DNA of 34,614 nt, from contig JALNQF010000404.1 in the NCBI GenBank assembly GCA_028456385.1, forward strand, positions 1-34,614. Direction: 5' to 3'. The stretch's first letter is position 1. Each line of letters begins with the position of its first letter. Shown piece by piece: positions 28,945 through 34,614 of the stretch. A model generated the notes under the pieces. The model saw only the letters and a list, made by a program, of their open reading frames with translations. It made no database searches and was not told the DNA's origin. The stretch is from Ophiosphaerella korrae (Eukaryota > Ascomycota > Dothideomycetes > Pleosporales > Phaeosphaeriaceae). The translations under genes and the position numbers were made by a program.

Positions 28945-30646
28945 CTTATATCTTTTAAAAATTATTAATTAAAAAAAGATCCTATAAGTATATAGCCTAA
29001 GTAGCTAAAAAGTCTTAAGTAAGTATTTCTTAACTTTTATAATAGTATACTTAATAGTATAGCTAGTAGAAGAAAGACTAAAAGCTATTAGAAGTATAGA
29101 AAAAGCTATTAGGGTTATAAGAATAAATATTATAGAAACTATTCTACTAGTAAGCTTTATTCTTATACTTATTATAGTAAGTATATATAAACTCTTAGAT
29201 AAAAAAAAAAAGCTAGCTAAAGTTATACTCTTTAAAGATATTAAAGGCTTAGTTAAAAAAGTTATAAAGTAAGTTAAGTAAGAGAGAGTAGTTAAAAAAA
29301 TAAGTAATAACTAAGAGAAAAGTATAGTTAGTAAGACCTAAAGGCCTATAAGTAAAAAGGATAGATACTTACTTTTATACTAGAAATAATATATTATAGA
29401 AATAAAGTAAAAAGCTTTACTTTTAGTTTAATAGTAACTTAAAAGTAGTTTACTTAAGTTATAAAGTAGCTAAGAAAGATTATTACTACTATAGCTACTT
29501 TAGCTAAGCTAGCTAGCTATATAAAACTTAAGTTAGAAGTTAAAAGTAGCTATAATAATTAAAGTAGAAAGTAAATAAGAGAATAGAGCTAAGAAACTAG
29601 TAAGAGAGTATAAAGTAGCTAAGATAAGCTTAAAGAAAAGAAGAAGAAAATAGAATAAAAAATAGAAAGATAAAGTTTAAATATACTTCTAGAAAGTATT
29701 TATAACTTTACTAAAAATTATAGAAGTAAATAACTATAAAAGCTTAACTACTAGTAAAAATATTTAAATATAAAGCTTAAGAGCTTTATACTAGCTTAAC
29801 TAATAAATATATATATATATAAAAAGAGCTAGCTATTAAAAATTAATAAGTAAGAGAAGAATTTAGTAAGTAAAAATATATTAAGTAAAAGAACTATTAT
29901 AAAAAGGTAAAAACTACTATAGTTTATAAAACGTAAATAAAAAAAAATAGTAAGAAGATAGGTAGCTACTACTATAAGCTATATAATACGTCTATATAAA
30001 ACTTTTATTAAATAACTTAGAAACTACGTAAATACTCAATAAATAACCCTTTAGATATTAGATCTAGAGCTTTTAAGAGAAAGGTATTATAAGTAGAAGA
30101 TAAAAGTAGTATCTTTAAAGTTTTAAGCTATAAATACTCTAAAATAAAAACAATAGCTAATATAAAGAAATAGAGGTAGTATAACTTAAGCTTTATATTA
30201 GGTAATAGTGCTAATAAAGCTAGTATTTTCTTAGAGTAGGCTTAAGTAAGTTATAGCTATAGCTAAAGTTAGATTAGTAGTTTATAGACAATATATAGTA
30301 ATTAATACCTAAAGGGTTATAAGTTATTTAAGAAGAAGAAAGCTCTTAAAGACTTAATATCTTTATTTTCTTTTATTAATATTAATATTTTAGCTAAAAA
30401 GCTTAAGTTACTCTTTAACTATATATATAGTTAGCGCTAGATACTAGACTATTTATAGAGTAGAGCTAAATTATAAATCTAAATTATTTTAGATCTAATA
30501 GTTTAAGTACCTTATAGCTAATAAAATAAGAAAGAAGTTTATAAGTTAAAGTAGGTTTTACTTTCTCTTTAAGCTAAAAGCTTTTAATTAAGTATAGTAG
30601 CTTAATAAAACTAAGCTCTATATAAAGAGAAAAGTATATAGTAAAG
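28945..30646. other. RIPed 3' interior of the large Gypsy element, unassigned
   Basis: This continues, across the nested insertion, from 21904 and ends at the 3' LTR. A purine-rich run (AAAGAGAAAAG, about 30622-30635) near the LTR could be the polypurine tract. No domain was recognised in either strand. Together with 20200-21904 it makes about 3.4 kb of unexplained sequence. Confidence 0.45.
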
Positions 30647-30899
30647 TATTATAAAGAAAAGAATAGTAAAAAAGAAGTAAGTAGTTACTAAAGAAATATA
30701 AGTACTAAGAGCTTATAAAGAAGTAAACTATTAAAGAGAAGAAGTAAAAAAGAGTAGCTAATAAGCCTTTAAGTAGTAAGATATAACCTATAAAAGAGTA
30801 AATAATATTTAGAGTTAGTTTAGCTAATAAAGTTTAAAATCTCTAAGACTAATAAGCTTTTAGGCCCTAAATCTATATTAGGTATATAACTTTATAATA
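30647..30899 (+). repeat. 3' LTR of the large Gypsy element (253 bp)
   Basis: Matches 12437-12689 end to end at the same length. Differences are mainly extra G to A changes in this copy. The following bases (ATATT) do not repeat the 5 bp before the left LTR. Confidence 0.85.
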
Positions 30900-31253
30900 A
30901 TATTAGTATAAAAATAAAAGATATAAAGGATAACTTCTTTATATATCTTTTTTCTTTTAAAAAGTAAATTCTTAGAGCTTAAAAAGAGCTCTAATTAACT
31001 AATAATACTTATTAGGTAGTAGTAGTAGTAGCTAAAGTTAAAGAAGTTAACTATTTTTAGAGTTAAAATTATTATTTATAAAGTATAGAGCTAAGGTTTT
31101 TACTAATTTTAGTATAAAATTAAGACTTACATAACTTCTATATATAAAATATATTAACTATAAACTTTTTTTTACTACTTTTACTTTATAGTAATAAAAT
31201 TAAACCTAAAAGTATTTATACTTAGTATAAGAGAAAGTAAAGTTAACGCTACT
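30900..31253. other. RIPed spacer between two LTR elements
   Basis: AT-rich DNA without CA/TG, between the 3' LTR of the large Gypsy element and the LTR of the partial copy. A short GTA microsatellite-like run (about 31018-31031) is present. Nothing else could be recognised. Confidence 0.4.
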
Positions 31254-32514
31254 TATTATAGCTATAATAAGAGAAAACTAATTTAAGCTAATTAGCCCTA
31301 CTATAAATAATAGAAGTACGTACAACCTATAAGGTAATAAACTTAACTAGAAAACTAACTATAATAGAAATATATAATAAATTCGTAATTTATAATCTTA
31401 GTAAATATAAAGTATAAAGCTAAGTATATAATAAATTTATAATTTGCGATCTTAGTAAATATAAAGTACAAAGCTAGCTAAGGGACCTAGGTATATAGTT
31501 AGTAGTAATACCTATTATTAGGATAGTATTAGTAATCTAATCTCTAACCTAGAACGCTAATACTTAATATTATATATATAAATTAACTATTATTTATAGT
31601 TATTACTAATTACTATATAAGCTTTTATTATTACTTTATAATCTACTAATAACTTAAAGGTTATTAAGAAGTTAACCTTAGTATACCTATTACACTTTAC
31701 TAATTTAGTTATTATAAAGAGTAAAGTATAAGTAGTGTATAGTCTAGCTAATATAATAGTAGAAAGTTTAACTAAAATAAGTAAAGTACCTAAGAGTAGT
31801 TATAAATTAGATAGTATAGTATAGGAGATAATTAAAGATTATATAAATAACTTAATCTCTAAAAAAGAAAATATAAAGATAGTAATTAATACTTTAAAAA
31901 TATAGAATAAGGATCTATAAAACTATATAAAGTAAAATAAAGTATAAATTAAAGCTATTATTAAAAGATAAAATTAGATAGAACTAATTACCTAAAGACT
32001 AGAGATAAGTGTAATAAAGAAACTACTTAAGATACTTGTTTTTAGGAAATTTAATAGAATAAGAGAAGAACTAAAACCTTTTATAGTATTAGTATAACTC
32101 TAGATAGATATATAAGTACTATACTTTAATATAGAAAAGAAAAAGGTAATATATATTAGAATATACCTTAAAAAGGATATAATAAGATAGTTTAAACCTT
32201 ACTAGATAAACTATACAATATACGCGCTAATAATATAGAAGGATAAAACTAGAGCTATTTTTAGATATTATAAATACTTTACTAAGTAAATAAGAGTAGT
32301 ATTTAGAGATATAGATATTACCTAGTAAGCTAAAAAAAAAACTTAAAAAGCTTATATAAAGTAAAAGCGTCTCTATATATATATTATAATTTAAATAACT
32401 ATTATAAAATATAGAATAGAATAAATTAGCTCTAATATTATAATTTAAATAAAGATTAAATAAGAAAATCTAATACAAAATAATATAAGCTAGCTAACTA
32501 GGTTTAGACTTACT
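31254..32514 (+). mobile_element. Truncated copy of the nested Gypsy family: LTR plus gag
   Basis: The LTR (31254-31694, 441 bp) begins TATTATAGC and ends CCTATTACA. It aligns with the reverse complement of 28512-28939, with its middle portion diverged. The interior from 31695 aligns with the reverse complement of about 27700-28511, including the gag reading frame. Orientation is plus. The alignment ends near 32490 and a pogo-like element starts at 32515, so the rest of the retroelement is lost or displaced. Confidence 0.78.
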
Positions 32515-33200
32515 TAGGGTTTTAACTTAGTTGTTAGAACCTAATACCTTTATTAAAATACGCGTTTTTTTTAATACCTACACTACTAAAATAGATCCCT
32601 ATAAAGAATTAATTTAAGTAGCTATCTATAATCTTTATACTAGTATTTTCTAAAGTTAAAGAGCTACTATAAAAGCTTATAATATTCTATAAGCTATATT
32701 CTTAAAGCGCGTATAAAGTATATAAAATAGTTAAACTAGCTATATATACTAATAAAGATTAACTCTAAAGTAAAAGGACTTTCTTATATAATAGATACTT
32801 AAAGAAGATATATAAGCTTTTCCTCCCTTATACGTATACGTATAAGAAATAGTAAACTAAATACTAAGGATAAATAGAGACTATAAGCCTATAGGTAAGT
32901 ATTAGATAACTACTTTCTTAAAGCGTAATCTACGCGTTATATCTATTATTAGATAAAAAATTAAAGCTACTTAGGCTAAGAGAGTAACTCTAGTATAGAT
33001 ACGCGTATTTTTTAAGCTCTTTAAGAAGGTTTATATAAAGCTAGGTATATAAGCTAAAGATATATAGAATATAAATAAGACTAAAAAAGCTCTTAGTATA
33101 TATACTAATACTAGAGTCCTTATAAGTAGTTAAAAGGAAAAGGCTTACTATTAGTTTCTAGAGAATTATAAGTAGGCCTTAATAATTAAGTATATATTAG
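32515..33200 (+). pseudogene. pogo-like transposase, N-terminal half (second copy)
   Basis: The element end TAGGGTTTTAAC corresponds to the unmutated CAGGGTTCCGAG end near 2059. The transposase follows from about 32570 (a MPT-like start with ATG now ATA). The segment 32930-33195 contains a legible YIKLGIQAKDIQN...KTKKAL...TNTRVL pattern. It aligns to the reverse complement of 1320-1990. At 33200 the coding is cut by the family A LTR, at an earlier codon than in the left copy. Confidence 0.6.
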
Positions 33201-33643
33201 TATTAAGACCTTAGAACTAAGTAAAAGTAATAAGAGTAAGTAGGCTTCTATAAGATAGGCGAGGTTAATAAATAAAAGAGTTACTTAACTTAATTAATAG
33301 TTAGCTCTTATTAGAGTATTATAAGGTATATAAGTATTAATAGGTAGATAGGAATCTAATTAAAGTATTAGTTATAATACTCTATTAAGATAAAAAGTAA
33401 AGAAAAGATTAAATACAATAGTTTATAAAGGTCTATTAACGTTCCTATATACTTACTATCTAGCGTTTATTCCTAAGTACTTACTCTAGAGTATTTACTC
33501 TTAAGCGCTTATTTTAGAGCGTTTACTCTAGAGTATTTACTCTAGAGCGTTTACTACTAAATAGTTACGTATTCTACTATACTATATTACCTAGCCTAAT
33601 TACGTACAATATAATAACTTACCTACTACTTAGTATTATAATA
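33201..33643. repeat. LTR (family A), copy 2
   Basis: 443 bp, direct repeat of 661-1075 plus a 28-bp tandem duplication within the TTTACTCTAGAG region. It is followed at once by a pyrimidine run (CTATCCTCTTTTTTT, 33644-33658), which on the minus strand would be a polypurine tract ending GATAG, as in the nested Gypsy element. This suggests a minus-strand LTR element extending to the right. Confidence 0.75.
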
Positions 33644-34614
33644 CTATCCTCTTTTTTTACGCTAGGTCTATCTTTAGGCCTAGGCTTCTATTAGCTAAGT
33701 TTAGCTTATAAGTAGTTTACTCTACCTTTTAGTTAAAAACTATCTTACTATAATATTACTTCTTTTATAGTCTTATAAACTTTATCTCTTATTAGAAATC
33801 TTTACTATAAACTATATTTCTAAAATACTTTATCTATATTATTCTCTCTTAGGTATTACTTATTTTATTATACTAGATTCTACTCTAAAGTATACTAAGT
33901 ATACTTATATAGGGTATCTCTACGTTAGTATAACCTAAGAGTCTTTTAATTAAACTTATAAAAAGTTCTATAAAAAGGTTAATAATAATAAAAAACTTTT
34001 TACTATTATTATTACTTATTTACTACGTAATAAGAAAATATTAAAATTTACTAAAGAGCGTACTCGTTATAAGGCCTTATACCTAGTATTAGAGTTAGAG
34101 TAAGAAGGTAATAAGGTCTTAGTATAGGTTCTTAACTATTCTACTACTACTATTAATATTACCTCTTCTCTTACTATCTAGTTTACTATTAGCTTATTAG
34201 ATAAGTTTATTATAACTAAAGGCGCTTTATAGGCTCTATATAGTTAAGTTTATTATAGAACTTTCTTCTACTAATATATCTATTATATCCTAGTTATAGC
34301 TTTATATATCCTATATATCCTAGTATATTATACTTACTTCTTACTTTCTTAAGTATCTACTAATAATTCTATAAGTTAGCTTTAGGTTCCTATATATTTT
34401 TACTTACTAAGTAGCCTTTCTATTTTACTAGCTACTTTTAGAGAAACTATATACTTTAGAAGGTATTACGTCTTATTTCTTAATATCTTTATAGGTCTTT
34501 AACTTTAAACTTATTGTCTTCTTCTTTTTAATATTAGAATTATTACTATACTAGTATTTTTAGCTTAGCTAGTTCTAGTAAGCTTATATAGAACTTAGAG
34601 TATACCTTAGTATT
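33644..34614 (-). mobile_element. Interior of an LTR element running off the window
   Basis: RIPed DNA adjoining the LTR at 33201-33643, with a likely polypurine tract on the minus strand at its left edge. No domain could be read; the part seen would be the 3' end of the element if orientation is minus. Strand is inferred from the pyrimidine run only. Confidence 0.4.

Larger units (their letters stand above)
12437..30899 (+). mobile_element. Large Ty3/Gypsy-type LTR retrotransposon (interrupted), RIPed
   Basis: Two 253-bp LTRs (12437-12689 and 30647-30899) in direct orientation bracket gag- and pol-like remains, all plus strand, in the order gag zinc knuckle, RT, RNase H, integrase. This order is that of Ty3/Gypsy. 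LTR ends read TATTATAAAG...TTATAATA, i.e. RIPed TGTTATA...TATAACA. Subtracting the nested element (21910-28939 plus its 5-bp duplication) leaves about 11.4 kb, long for this group; about 3.4 kb after the integrase is unexplained. The flanking 5-mers (TAGAG and ATATT) do not match, so the two LTRs may come from different insertions or the flank has rearranged. Confidence 0.7.

Overview
The window looks like a piece of a filamentous ascomycete genome, most probably a Pleosporales-type Dothideomycete. The evidence is short spliceosomal introns (49-73 nt, GT..AG), a secreted GH11 xylanase, fungal-type splicing-associated proteins, and long AT-rich tracts in which the dinucleotides CA and TG are almost absent, the hallmark of repeat-induced point mutation (RIP, CpA to TpA). 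The taxon is an inference; RIP and the gene structures are read from the sequence. Layout: a normal-composition gene island (about 1,960-9,250) sits between two RIP-destroyed transposon deserts (1-1,960 and 9,250-34,614). The island holds four genes. A divergent pair shares a 223-bp intergenic region: an NSRP1-like (DUF2040) splicing regulator on the minus strand and an NFKBIL1-like nuclear protein on the plus strand. After about 1 kb of non-coding DNA comes a complete GH11 endo-xylanase (plus strand, one intron). Convergent with it is a COMT-type O-methyltransferase (minus strand, two introns) that carries two in-frame stop codons and has a pogo-like transposon starting 112 bp upstream of its ATG, so it looks like a recent pseudogene. 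The deserts are layered transposons. A 2,102-bp pogo/Fot1-like element (8,925-11,026, TA target duplication, 41-bp terminal inverted repeats) forms the right edge of the island. Its island-side end is unmutated and its far end fully RIPed. A second relative begins immediately after it. A Ty3/Gypsy-type element (253-bp LTRs at 12,437 and 30,647) encodes RIPed gag and pol on the plus strand. Nested in it is a 7,030-bp Gypsy element on the minus strand (two 428-bp LTRs, perfect 5-bp target duplication, double zinc knuckle, RT YLDD, integrase). A truncated third copy of that second family (31,254 to about 32,490) is interrupted by another pogo-like transposase (32,515-33,200), which abuts an LTR (33,201-33,643) also found at 661-1,075. 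The left edge of the island is the unmutated end of a related pogo copy (1,076-2,059, minus strand). No rRNA, tRNA, CRISPR or bacterial-style operon was seen. No clearly novel defence or biosynthetic system was found. The most informative features are the abrupt RIP boundaries lying inside single transposons at both edges of the gene island, the decayed methyltransferase, and an unexplained stretch of about 3.4 kb between the integrase and the 3' LTR of the larger Gypsy element.
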